From Athripsodes cinereus (taxonomy: Eukaryota > Arthropoda > Insecta > Trichoptera > Leptoceridae), in NCBI GenBank assembly GCA_947579605.1, contig OX388307.1, positions 7,107,237 to 7,171,236 of the forward strand: a stretch of DNA of 64,000 nt. The letters run 5' to 3'. The notes beneath the pieces were generated by a model, which saw only the letters and a list, made by a program, of their open reading frames with translations, had not been told where the DNA came from and searched no databases. This document shows, piece after piece, positions 42,043 through 52,460 of this stretch (its first letter is position 1; every line of letters begins with the position of its first letter). The position numbers were made by a program, and so were the translations under genes.

Positions 42043-43341
42043 TAGAGATGCAACGAATAGTGTATTAAACCGAATACCGAAAATTAGTAAAGCGCCGTTT
42101 ACTCATAACATCATCTCAAAGGCGCCGTATACCGCGTCTATCACCCGAAACTCCCAGCAAAAAGGTGTGTCTTCAGCCCTCTTTTAAATCTCTCTCCATT
42201 CACCTCCTCTCGCAGATACAGAGGCAGCTTGTTTCAGCATCTGGGACCCGTAACACTATACGCTCTATCTCCAAAGCCTCTTATGCGAGATCGAGATGGC
42301 TCAATTATTCTGCCTTTTGCCTCACCCTGTGGTGAGCAAATTATGTGCCGAATAACCGAATATGAGGCAAAACAATAGTGAGAGCGCGCGATACTCCGGA
42401 CCGCGCAACTCCGTGTAGGTAGGTACATGCGAATGTTGTGACAATTTCATTCGCTTAGAGTGCGCGTTTAAAAGGTAATATACCTACATAATTTGAAGAA
42501 AAGAAAAACAGAATGCTTTCTTCCGATGCAGAAAAACTTATTTTTTGCATTACAACTCTCCGCTACTTAATTTTCTTCTTCTTCTCTTGTGTTTCTCATA
42601 TGTTGTGATCATTATATTGTGGATCTCATGATAGCTGGTCCTCAGGGTCACAAAAATCTTTCCATCTCGTGAACGTGAGCCAGCCGGTGTCTTCTTTGCA
42701 GCAATGTGGGCGATCCTGTTTTCATCCACTTAACTTTAAATATGATTAATTTAATTTAAAAAAAGTGTATATTGAACAAAGAAATTTTATGTAATATTAA
42801 ATGTATTTAATTTTATTTTATAAGATTTATAAATTAATTAGTTAGATATTTGAGGATTAATAAAATTATGCAATGACAACTGACGATGAAATAGTTACAG
42901 TCTACAAGCTATTAGGTTCTCTCAGTTTTACATTTTATTCTGGAAGAGAGACCCACCTCACACCCAGATATTTCAGGAGTCGTTAACTCCTACTTATCCG
43001 CACATTCGAACCAAAATTTTACGCACGGACGGGCCATTGGGGAGGCCTGAAGGGCCGGCCGGCCAAAACCGCCGTCGTGGGAATCTTTTATACTACCTAC
43101 TTCTCTCTTCAATTTCCCTTTTGGGCTGTACCTGCAAGTAAAAAAAAGAAAGGAGAAAAATAAATAAAATGTAACAAAAATATTATAAAAAGTGAAGCAA
43201 AGTAAAAAAAAAACATGATAATAAAATATTTACATAAATTGGTAACTACATAAATTGGTAATTATTTGTTCGGCCGAATAGTAAAAATGTTGCCGAATAG
43301 ACAGAATACCGAATAGTTGCCTAACATTCGTTGCATCTCTA
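42043..43341. mobile_element. hAT element, 1.3 kb, exact 8-bp TSD, with nested LINE tail
   Basis: Ends TAGAGATGCAACGAAT and ATTCGTTGCATCTCTA are exact inverted repeats. Subterminal GAATACCGAA/CCGAATA words recur at both sides. GTTGACAT flanks both sides (42035-42042, 43342-43349) and fits nTnnnnAn. The interior holds an L2-like LINE tail (42095-42420), the ACTCCTGA-type repeat near 42950-43060 and no transposase frame. Confidence 0.85.
42095..42420 (-). pseudogene. L2/CR1-like LINE 3' fragment nested in the hAT
   Basis: Minus strand: PQGEAKGRIIEPSRSRIRGF, GDRAYSVTGPRC, stop, NKLPLYLREEVNGERFKRGL then KTHLFAGSFG and stop. Same subfamily as 34430-34602. One in-frame stop replaces the W of 'WNKLP'. 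Confidence 0.65.
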
Positions 43342-43349
43342 GTTGACAT

Positions 43350-45380
43350 CATTTATTCAGTTCACGCTATTCAGAATTGGGTGTTGAAAATCAATGTAAC
43401 GAGACCAGTGTGTGAAATCTACGTAAAAATATATTCAATAACTTAATGTGCAACTCGACTAAATCCAATTTATTCTCACGTACTTAATCAATATTCGCAC
43501 TTTATTTAAACTTTTCAACGTCAAATAGATGCACGTTAACCGAAAAGAAAATGAAATAAAAATCTCGATCAAAATTTTGCAAACCATTCAGCAAGCTTCA
43601 AAAATCCCAAGTCGAGCAACTGCTTCCAACATTGTCACCACGTGGTTTATCATTTTGGTGGCTATTGGTGGCTCTTCGTTAGAAGACATTAACCATTTAA
43701 TTGAAAAATAATATAGATTTCTTCCGTGGGGTCTTAGGCAAATGTATTTTTTTTAGTTTTCAAATGTTTTGTAAAAGCAGTTATTCAAGAAATATTACGT
43801 AAAAAATATTTAGTTTATTTGGTTCAATGATGAGGTGTGACATTCATTTGGAATATATTTAACTTTTATTGTTAGGTACGGAGAGGAAGATATGAATATT
43901 TTTAAATGTAGCTGGTTCGCTGGCTACCCTGTTTTTGGCAAATGTCGTGATAGTACAATGAAAATAAAGATCCTACATACGTCTTTAAGACACAAACCAA
44001 TCCATAGTATCTACACCATCGCGGCATCTGTCACAAGTCGATTAGCCGGTAGACTAATAGCATGTAATAAAGATGCAGATCGTCCTCTCTGTACCATAAA
44101 AATATGGCAATCTTATCTCACCGTTTGACTGAAGATGTAAAATATTTCTTGTGTGACGTATAACAAATACTAGAATACCTGATTATAGGGAAAGCTTATC
44201 TATTATGGGATTCTAGGGGGAATTCACATATTATCTTTAAAAAATCTATAACTCAACATGGAATCAATTGCTGTGCTCAAACGCTAAATTTGTAGCCGGT
44301 TTACTGGTCAATGCAATCTTAATAATTCATTATTATAGTCGGATAGTTATAATCATGTTTGTAGTTACATTTATTACTAAAAAAAGTTTTAAATATTTAC
44401 AAACTAAACCATCGATATATTTGTCAATTTTTTTTATCATTAGTGTCAAAACTGGAAACAAATGCCGTTAGTGTAACTTGTCATTTTATTTTAATAACAA
44501 TGTCTGTTCAACTAATTATAATATAAAACAAATAATTTGCAAATATTTTACATTTAACACTTGAAAACTTTTTATGTGTTATAATAGTCTACAAAGTATT
44601 AAAAAATTGTGCAAATTTGATAATAATTCTAATAATAAAAGATTTATTTGAAGGTTTGGTTAGAAGAAATCACGGCTTTGCGATAAATGTGCACCGTGCT
44701 TCTTGATTTTATTGAACGTTTTTTTATGTGAAAAATTACTTGAAACAAAATTAATAAATTCAGTTGTAAAATCGTAAGTGTAAAGCGTAAAATTTACTCT
44801 GTGTGGATTAAATTTTTAATGTGTATAATATTATCTTTTACTATATAAAATGTAAAATATTGTTTTAGTACAAGTGTTTATTTATTTATTTATTTATTCA
44901 TTCGTTAACAGCTATTTATAAGCTTTTTTGAGAAAAAAAACATATCAAAAGATCCACAATCATAGATATCAATTCACATATAGACATTAGATTAACAATT
45001 AAAGAAGTACAACACACAAATATACATAAAAAATAAAAACACACAAAGTGTTAGATGTACCTAAATTAATTTATTACTTTTCAAATTTAACACTTAGGAA
45101 CCGATATGGTCTTCTTCACTCTGTTTTGCTGGTGTTCAATGTATTGCAAAAAAAAAAAAAAAAATGCAGAACAATGTTTTGTTTGTAAAGTAATGAAAAA
45201 TAATATTTTGAAAAAGCGGGAATGATAAACTTTTTACTAAACAAATGTTTTGAAAATATCATTGAACAAATTGAACCTTAAAACCAGCAAATAAAGTTTA
45301 ATTTATCGACCGACGGTTCTTGGTGGAAGTTCATATTAATATTTTTTAAAAATGAAACACAATATATAGTTATTCCACTA
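43350..45380. other. Mostly unassigned, with TAG-tail and LINE tails
   Basis: 43870-43965 is a sense and 44010-44145 an antisense TAG-tail repeat. 44645-44760 is a degraded jockey-type tail (TTTGGTTAGAAGAAATCACG, TTTGCGATAAATG). 44880-44945 carries antisense TTTATTTATTTATTTATTCA. No gene. Confidence 0.4.
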
Positions 45381-45398
45381 TTGACTTTATTTATTTTT

Positions 45399-45437
45399 GC
45401 GAACCGGCTTTCAAGAGCTTCCGCTCTCATCGTCAGG
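45399..45437 (-). ncRNA. Hammerhead-ribozyme-like core (Penelope-like end)
   Basis: Minus strand: CCTGACGATGAGAGCGGAAG, then CTCTTGAAAGCCGGTTCGC. CTGACGA (C in place of the usual U), a stem II of AGAGC/GCTCT with GGAA loop, GAAA and GCCGGTTCGC, followed by an AAATAAATAAAG tail. Order and spacing match Penelope-like hammerheads. No protein part is seen beside it. Confidence 0.5.
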
Positions 45438-45489
45438 CAAAAGTTATTTTTTTTTTAAATTCTTAAAACCAGCACCTAGCTATCGGAAG

Positions 45490-45620
45490 AAATTTAATTC
45501 AAATTTCTTTATTCATAGAAACATTTCTAATACATATTTGAAAATAGTACATTTTTTATTTATTTCAAATGTGCTAGTGGTGCTGCCCTACTAGGTGCAG
45601 TGCACCTCTATTGGGGCTTA
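45490..45620. repeat. Short unassigned repeat-like block
   Basis: TTTCAAATGTGCTAGTGGTG, CTGCCCTACTAGGTGCAGTG, CACCTCTATTGGGG is GC-richer than its flanks and may be part of the adjacent Penelope-like end. Not seen elsewhere in the window. Confidence 0.3.
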
Positions 45621-45911
45621 TAACAAAAACATTACTAAAGTTCAAAAAAATATATCAACTGTCAAATATTGAATATTATTTAGTGTTGTGAAATATTTCG
45701 TTGATAAAACTTATTATTATTACAATCATTCGTGAAAAATAAGTAAATAGATGTAAAAGTATAATTTTATACGGAGTGATGTGACCCAAACTTAAACATG
45801 CGAAACATTCATTTTAATTTAAATTCTATCATAATTTTAAAATATTAACTAAGTGATTAATTCTTAATATAAAAATAACAAACTAAAAATGGATAGAAAG
45901 AACACAAGCAT

Positions 45912-47055
45912 TTCCTTCTTCTATATGTAGATTTAAAACGAGAGAGATGTTTTTCGACTTCTTATGTCATTATCAATTCGATAACAATTGTGATTGAAAA
46001 TTATTTTATAAGTCGAAAGACGTCTCTGTCGTTTTAGAATAAATCTTTAGTAGCAGAAGACACTTGTTTTAATTTGTTTAGTTATGACATTCTTTCGACT
46101 TCTTCGGTCATAATCAATTTGATAATAATTATGAATGATAATAACCTAAAAAGTCAAAAGACATCCCTTTTATTTCAAAATCTATATAGTAGCAGAAGAC
46201 ACTTGTTTTAATTTATTCAGTTATGACTTTCTTTCGACTTCTTCGGTCATAATCAATTTGATAATAATTATGAATGATAATAACCTAAAAAGTCAAAAGA
46301 CATCCCTTTTATTTCAAAATCTATATAGTAGCAGAAGACACTTGTTTTAATTTATTCAGTTATGACATTCTTTCGACTTCTTCGGTCATAATCAATTTGA
46401 TAATAATTCTGAATGATAATAACCTAAAAAGTCAAAAGACATCCCTTTTATTTCAAAATCTATATAGTAGCAGATGACACTTTTTGTTTTAATTTATTCA
46501 GTTATGACTTTCTTTCGACTTCTTCGGTCATAATCAATTTGATAATAATTCTGAATGATAATAACCTAAAAAGTCAAAAGACATCGCTTTTATTTCAAAA
46601 TCTATATAGTAGCAGAAGACACTTGTTTTAATTTATTCAGTTATGACTTTCTTTCGACTTCTTAGGTCATTATCAGTTTGATAATAATATAATTGATAAT
46701 AACCTAAAAAGTCAAAAGACATCGCTTTTATTTCAAAATCTATAGTAGCAGAAGACACTTGTTTTAATTTATTCAGTTATGACTTTCTTTCGACTTCTTA
46801 GGTCATTATCAGTTTGATAATAATATAATTGATAATAACCTAAAAAGTCAAAAGACATCGCTTTTATTTCAAAATCTATAGTAGCAGAAGACACTTGTTT
46901 TAATTTATTCAGTTATGACTTTCTTTCGACTTCTTATATCATTATCAGTTTGATAATAATAATAATTGATAATAACCTAAAAAGTCAAAAGACATACCTT
47001 TTATTTAAAAATCTATAGTAGCAGAAGACGCTTGTTTTTAATTTATTCAATTATG
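45912..47055. repeat. Satellite array of a hairpin-forming unit (about 8 x 136-142 bp)
   Basis: The anchor AGTAGCAGAAGACACTTG (with small changes) occurs at 46049, 46188, 46327, 46466, 46608, 46744, 46880 and 47017. Each unit contains CTTTCGACTTCTT, GGTCATxATCA and the complementary TGATAATAACCTAAAAAGTC, so each can fold into a hairpin. The first unit has the best arms (AAAACGAGAGAGATG...GACGTCTCTGTCGTTTT). The unit looks like a MITE that became tandemly amplified. Noncoding. Confidence 0.85.
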
Positions 47056-47599
47056 AAATTCTGTTACTTCTGCGCAAAAACAACAAAATAATACAAAATA
47101 AAATAAAAATATTATTCGTGTATTTTGATTATAATTTGTTATATATTATCTAATAAAAGACAAAGTGTTAAAGAGGATACGAATCATTATTTTTTATTTA
47201 GTGACAATGGACATTCTCAGGAAGTCGATTAACAAAAGTCAGTAAGTACCTACATACCTGAATGGTACAATAATGATTTAATGTTGAGATAGGCAATCTT
47301 GAACTTGGTAGATATAATATAGTAATATCATGTTTTCATGACCACGAACATTGTTGACAAATTTCCGACTGCCGACCCATGCCACCTTCACGATTCAAGC
47401 ATATATATATTGTTTGGTGTAAGAGAGTCTGAGGTGTATCTATTTGTATGTATATTAAATTTGAAAAAGTTTTTTGTTTGAAAATGTGATAATAGGAGTC
47501 CTTGATTTCTACGAGATATCCGTGTGTGTGGTTAGTATTTACAATATCTAATTTGAGGGCTCCAAATATTTCTCCTTTCTTACCTCAATAATCACTAAT
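47056..47599. other. Unassigned stretch
   Basis: Only a short ACTCCTGA-type fragment near 47500-47545. No gene. Confidence 0.4.
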
Positions 47600-47847
47600 G
47601 GTGGCGTACAGACAGCTGGATGCGAACGTCAATCATAAAGCAAAAATCTTAAATCTTTCGGCGACAATTCGGAGCATTATCCGAAGAAATATTTGAATTA
47701 ATGCCTTCGTTACCCGTCCATAAGACGTAACGAAAGCATTCATTCGAATATTTCTTCAGAGAATGTTCCGAATTGTCGCCGAAAGATTTAAGATTTTGCT
47801 TGATGATTGATGATTGACGTTCGCATCCAGTTATCTGTACGCCGCAA
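47600..47847. mobile_element. Foldback MITE, family D (copy 2)
   Basis: Same arms as 37022-37249 (GGTGGCGTACAGACAGCTGG ... CAGTTATCTGTACGCCGC), but the centre is longer and contains a further inverted pair (GCCTTCGTTACCCGTC / GACGTAACGAAAGC). Confidence 0.85.
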
Positions 47848-48224
47848 ATTAAGAACTTATTTGTCTTATTTTCCCATCAAAGCTTTTGGTATTCGATAAT
47901 AGTTTCATCGTTTAAAAATTATATAGACACTTCTAGAAAAGGAAATTATAATTTGTTCGTAGATACTTCAATTTTGTGAGAAACAGCACGTAGACTTTAT
48001 AGTAGATTCGATGATTATTACAATTTAAAAATTTAACTGTCATTTATTTGGCATTGAATTGTACCACCACTACAAAGTTACTATCATAATTATTTTATAT
48101 ATCCAATGTTATACATATAACGTATATACAGGATATATGGGATATATTTATTATCATTGTACAGTTCCATAAGTTAACAAGTAGAAATGTCTTATATTTG
48201 AGAAATCGCCATCATTCTAATTTT

Positions 48225-48372
48225 GATAATAAACCCTCAAAGCACGAGCACTGCTCAATTTTGAGGGTCAAATATGTAATAAATGTGGTTTTTTTTATTA
48301 ATAAGGTGTGTATGTAATATTATTAAATTGTAAAGTTTATTTTAATAAAAATATTTGAATTTGAATTTGATA
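48225..48372 (+). mobile_element. LINE 3' tail, family Y, with (TTTGAA)n end
   Basis: ACCCTCAAAGCACGAGCACT, GCTCAATTTTGAGGGTC form a stem around the CTCAA/TTGAG arms, followed by AAGGTGTGTATGTAATATTA and ATATTTGAATTTGAATTTGA. Antisense copies at 16680, 37735 and 56588 support the boundary. Confidence 0.6.
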
Positions 48373-48397
48373 TATTTATACGATGCTTTAAAAATTC

Positions 48398-49009
48398 ATG
48401 TCGGTGCACTTCGACCCATTGTTAGCAATAGCAGTGTGTCGAAACATGGCAAAAATGCTAGTGCACAATACCATTCTGGTACCGACTACTATGTATGCAA
48501 GCGAAACTTGGACGTGGTTGAAAAAGGATGAGAGTGGAATAAATGCTGTGGAGATGCGTTCACTGAGAAGAATGGTTGGTAAAACGTTGCGAGATAGAGT
48601 GAAGAATGAGGATATCAGGAGAATGAGCGGATGTGAGAGGAGTGTTGTGGACAGAATGTGTGTAAACAAGTTGAGATGGTTTGGACATGTTGAGCGAATG
48701 CAAGATGAAAGGATGACGAAGAGGATTTATTTATCTGAAAGAAGGGGTGTGAGGAAGCGCGGACGTCCAAGAACCACGTGGCTTGATCACGTGGACCAAA
48801 TTCTTAAGGACAGACGCGTGCTGAGTAAGAGAAATCGGCGTGCATGTATGAGAAACTGGATGAATGTAGAGGAAGCGAAAGAAGTATGTAAGGATAGATC
48901 TATATGGCGTTCCGTTCTCTCTGCCTACCCCTCCTGGGAAAGTGAAATATGCCTACTATTTAAAAATTGCACTGTTAAAGCCTTACGTTGTCTTTGTTTC
49001 ATTCAATAG
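48398..49009 (+). pseudogene. RTE-like LINE C-terminal fragment (203 codons, intact frame)
   Basis: The frame carries LVPTTMYASETWTWLKKDES, EMRSLRRMVGKTLRDRVKNE, KLRWFGHVERMQDERMTKRI, KRGRPRTTWLDHVDQILKDR, NRRACMRNWMNVEEAKEVCK and WRSVLSAYPSW. 'YxSETW' follows the reverse transcriptase thumb, and 'WFGHVERM...GRPRxxWLDH' is the RTE-like C-terminal domain. Catalytic motifs are absent (5' truncation). No stop until 49007. Copies at 22085-22240 and 61125-61375. Its 3' end faces the 3' end of the RTE-like element below. Confidence 0.75.
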
Positions 49010-49069
49010 TAAAACAATTTGAAATATTTATTTTCATCATCGAAATCATCATTCATCGAAATCGGTCCC

Positions 49070-52000
49070 TCAATGCTGAGGATCGTGACCTTCATGCGGT
49101 ACTTCTCGCAGCAGTCCGGCCCACCCTGGTCTGTCTTCAGCCCGCCGCAGTGACTCCGCAAACGTCGCTCCAGTGGCATCCGTCACCTGATCGGACCATC
49201 TCATAGGTATACGTCCGCGACCTCTCCTGCCTTCAACTCGGCCAGTCATTATTATTTTTTCTAAATTGTCTGGCTCACGTCTTACAATATGGCCAAAGAA
49301 ACCAAGCAGTCTCCTCAGACATACTGCAGACAAACGAGTTGTAATGTGTAGCTCAGATAAGATTGACTCATTCGTTCTTCTTTCTATCCATGGTATTCGG
49401 AGGAGTTTCCTCCAACACCACATCTCAAACGCGTCAATTCTCATCCTCTCGTAGGCACGCATTGTCCACGTTTCCGCTCCATACAGGAACACAGAGAATA
49501 CCAGGGTCCCCACCAATCTCTTTTTTGTGCTGATGCTTACGCCTCGGTCGCGCCAGATCTTTTCTAGTCGGGTCATGGCCTGTTTAGCCATCTGTATTCT
49601 ACGACTTATTTCTGGTCTACAGCTTCCGTTGTTAGTTATCAGCGCGCCGAGGTACACAAACTCATCAACCTGTTCCAAATCCCGTAGTTCTCCCGTCCGT
49701 TGGAAACTCCCAGTTCGGTCAACAATCATGAGTTTAGTCTTGCTCCTATTAATTTTAAGTCCCAGAGCTTCGCTCTCCCTCTCTATACGGGAAAAGGCCT
49801 CTGCCAGCTCGATCTCATCTTTGGCTATCAATGTTGTATCATCAGCGTATCTTAGATTTGATATCCGCTGACCACCCACTGCAACGCCACCATTCCAACC
49901 TTCCAGCGCCCTTCTCATAATATATTCCCCATATAGATTGAAGAGCTTCGGTGACAAAATACAGCCCTGTCTCACACCTCTTTCTGCTTTAAAAGAGGCT
50001 GATAGTGCGTTTTCGACTCTTACTCTTGATGAACCTTCAAAATATAAGTTCTGTACAAGTGATGTGAGATGTTTGGGTACTCCCATCTCCATCATGATCT
50101 GGAACATACTCTGCCAGTTTACATAATCAAAGGCCTTTGTGTAGTCAATAAAACACATCAACAACGGTGTGTTGAACTCACGGCACTTCTCAATCAGCTG
50201 TCGTATGTTCAAGATTTGTTCCCGTGTGCCTCTCCCTGCAACAAAGCCTGCCTGTTCTCTGGGGATTTGGTGATCAATGAACCTCTCCAGCCTTCTATTT
50301 ATTATGGACAGTAGGATTTTGCTGGCATGAGACATAAGGGAAATTGTTCTGTAGTTTCCACACTTGCGCGTGGATCCTTTCTTGTGTAGTGGGATTAGGA
50401 CTGACTCCGTCCAATCTGTGGGCCATTGGCCAGTTCTCCAGACCTTTTGACATATATTGTGAAGAAGTCGTTTGCCATTTTGTCCAAGGTTTTTCAAAAG
50501 TTCAGCAGATATTCCATCGTTACCCACCGCCCTGTTTTTCAGCTTTGCAATAGCGTATTCGACCTCTTCCAACAATATGTCGGGTTCCCTGTCATAATCC
50601 ATTTCGATTCTCACTTCCGTGTCATTTGAATTGTCAGAGTAGAGTTCATGGCAGTATTTACTCCATCTATCAAGTATCTTTTCCTGCTCTGTTAGAGGTT
50701 CACCTCTCTCATTTTCGACAATCCACGTTTTTGGTTTAAATTCAAGGGTAAGGAGTTTGATCTTCTGGAACATATCTTTAGTGTGCACTGTATGAGCTAG
50801 ATGTTCAATATCCTCACATACAGCATTTATGTATGCATTCTTGTCACGTCTGCATGCTCTTTGTACTTGACGGTGCAATGCTCTATACTGTTGCCTGTTG
50901 TTATGTATACCTTGCTCTTTTAAAGCTCTACGCTGTAGTATCAATGCCCATGTCCCGTCACCAATCCACTCTTTTCTTCTGGGCTGGGTGTCATTTAGAG
51001 GACGGGCCTCGTTTGCTGTCGTTAGAATAGCGGATTTAAGTTTATTCCATGTAGCATCTGCTGGCTCAAAGGGGTCCTCGTCAGAGTTATCGATATTAGT
51101 GGTTATCCCTCTTTTAAAATGCTCTAAGGCCTGCCCGTCTAGTTTGGGTGTTCGCAGTGCTTCCACTCTCTTTATCGCTTTTAATCTGATCTTAAAGTTA
51201 GCTACCAAAAGTTGATGATCACTGCCGCAGTCGGCCCCTGGAAGTGTTTTTGCACTTGTGATATTTGAGCGCCACCTTTTACTAATTGTGATGAAGTCTA
51301 TTTGATTTCGATGCCTGTCACCCGGAGATGACCAAGTGTAAAGACGTCTTGGGTGTTGCTTGTAGAATGTATTCATGATTGAAAGTTGATATTCTGTGCA
51401 GAACTGAACATACCTGTCTCCTCTTGCATTTCTGGCACCAAGGCCGTAGTCACCTACTACAGTGTCACAGTCTCTCCTCTTCCCCACCTTGGCATTCATA
51501 TCGCCTTGCAGTATAGTTATTTCCTTACTGGGTATCGTTCTTATGCTGGATTCAAGTTGCCCATAGAAGGCTTCTATATCTTCATCCGATGCTGTTGATG
51601 TTGGGGCATATATTTGTACAATGTTAAGAGGATAAGGTTGCGCCTGCAGTTTGATCTTAATGATGCGATCACTCACGGTCTCGTACCCTAACACGGTGTT
51701 CTTAAGTTTTGCGGATATGATGAACCCCACTCCATTACGGCTGCACTCCTCGGGTCCCACAAAATACACCCTGTTATTGTTCTCTGAATCAAAATGACCG
51801 CTTTTCCTCCAATGTGTCTCGCTTATTCCCAGTACATCTATGTTGCAGCGCTCCATCTCTGCTTCTATTATGTTGAGTTTACCTGTTTGGATCATGCCAC
51901 GAACATTCCATGTGGCTATCTTGATTGTGTCATGATGTGACAGATGATTATTTGCAGCAGTAGTCCTTGCTCCACATCCTGCCTGCCGTGGCACAGGATT

Positions 52001-52168
52001 GCGGCCGGTAGTCCATTTCACACCGTGTAGCCCGGACCCAACACAGCGCCGGGCGTCAGCCGGGTCACCTGACACATTACCATTTCTATCTGAGCTATAC
52101 ATACATGAAGGTTTTCTTGGCAGTGTAGTGCAGTAGTTTGCCATTGCTTTCCACACCGCAGTGGACAT
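49070..52168 (-). CDS. RTE-like endonuclease-reverse transcriptase, apparently intact
   Basis: Single frame of 1032 codons. Residues 81-325 form an apurinic-like endonuclease: KIATWNVRGM (83-92), ISETHW (115-120), QGDMNAKVG (221-229) and GSDHQLL (315-321) hold its catalytic residues. The reverse transcriptase spans about 540-850: IPLHKKGSTRKCGNYRTISL (592-611), CFIDYTKAFD (672-681, catalytic D675), GVRQGCILSP (731-740), YADD (774-777), LGLKINRSKTK (802-812) and YLG (839-841). The C-terminal tail has FGHIVRREPDNLEKIIMTGR then VEGRRGRGRIPMRW (to 990). Length and order equal those of single-ORF RTE elements; the first 80 residues may be leader sequence, and a start nearer residue 80 is possible. 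No stop or frameshift, so it could be active or very young. RTE-like is clear; the exact family is not. Confidence 0.88.
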   Translation of the reverse strand: MSTAVWKAMANYCTTLPRKPSCMYSSDRNGNVSGDPADARRCVGSGLHGVKWTTGRNPVPRQAGCGARTTAANNHLSHHDTIKIATWNVRGMIQTGKLNIIEAEMERCNIDVLGISETHWRKSGHFDSENNNRVYFVGPEECSRNGVGFIISAKLKNTVLGYETVSDRIIKIKLQAQPYPLNIVQIYAPTSTASDEDIEAFYGQLESSIRTIPSKEITILQGDMNAKVGKRRDCDTVVGDYGLGARNARGDRYVQFCTEYQLSIMNTFYKQHPRRLYTWSSPGDRHRNQIDFITISKRWRSNITSAKTLPGADCGSDHQLLVANFKIRLKAIKRVEALRTPKLDGQALEHFKRGITTNIDNSDEDPFEPADATWNKLKSAILTTANEARPLNDTQPRRKEWIGDGTWALILQRRALKEQGIHNNRQQYRALHRQVQRACRRDKNAYINAVCEDIEHLAHTVHTKDMFQKIKLLTLEFKPKTWIVENERGEPLTEQEKILDRWSKYCHELYSDNSNDTEVRIEMDYDREPDILLEEVEYAIAKLKNRAVGNDGISAELLKNLGQNGKRLLHNICQKVWRTGQWPTDWTESVLIPLHKKGSTRKCGNYRTISLMSHASKILLSIINRRLERFIDHQIPREQAGFVAGRGTREQILNIRQLIEKCREFNTPLLMCFIDYTKAFDYVNWQSMFQIMMEMGVPKHLTSLVQNLYFEGSSRVRVENALSASFKAERGVRQGCILSPKLFNLYGEYIMRRALEGWNGGVAVGGQRISNLRYADDTTLIAKDEIELAEAFSRIERESEALGLKINRSKTKLMIVDRTGSFQRTGELRDLEQVDEFVYLGALITNNGSCRPEISRRIQMAKQAMTRLEKIWRDRGVSISTKKRLVGTLVFSVFLYGAETWTMRAYERMRIDAFEMWCWRKLLRIPWIERRTNESILSELHITTRLSAVCLRRLLGFFGHIVRREPDNLEKIIMTGRVEGRRGRGRIPMRWSDQVTDATGATFAESLRRAEDRPGWAGLLREVPHEGHDPQH

Positions 52169-52460
52169 AGATGTTGTGTGTCCTATGTTGTTGTGTTAGG
52201 AAAAGAGTACCGAGACACCGCTGCTGTCCGAGTGTCCCCCCGCGACCCTTCCCCCCAATTCTGGCATTTCGACCTGACATTCCCACCGTGGCGTACCACA
52301 GCAGCAACATCAGGAGCCCCCGCACCTCGACAAGGTACATCCAGAACACATCCCTCTCCAGTCATTCCAAGCTCACCACTCCACCACCGATCCATCACCA
52401 AGGGTCAGGGCACAGAAGGGCAATAATGACCGAGCAACATCCGAAGAGAGCGCGGGGGTA
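52169..52460 (-). mobile_element. GC-rich 5' leader of the RTE-like element
   Basis: Sequence between the ATG and about 52460 is markedly GC-rich (for example ACCGAGACACCGCTGCTGTC) and stops abruptly at AGAGCGCGGGGG, where AT-rich DNA begins. This marks the likely 5' end. Together with a short 3' part ending near 49030 (GATGATTTCGATGATGAAAA on the minus strand) the element is about 3.4 kb. Confidence 0.6.

Larger units (their letters stand above)
48163..49030. mobile_element. MITE family P split by LINE insertions
   Basis: CAGTTCCATAAGTTAACAAG and ATATTTGAGAAATCGCC at the left and GCACTGTTAAAGCCTTACGT then TGTCTTTGTTTCATTCAATA at the right match other P copies. A family Y tail and an RTE-like LINE piece lie between them. 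Confidence 0.5.

Noticed and set aside
42560..42720. Possible additional LINE tail inside the 42-43.3 kb hAT
   Set aside because: A (GAA)n-like end is present but no reading frame with a recognised block was found.
45912..47055. CRISPR array
   Set aside because: Period and spacers are wrong (136-142-bp units nearly identical throughout) and the genome is eukaryotic; it is satellite DNA.
49266..51598. Plus-strand ORFs of 60-114 codons across the RTE-like element
   Set aside because: Shadows of the minus-strand reverse transcriptase frame.
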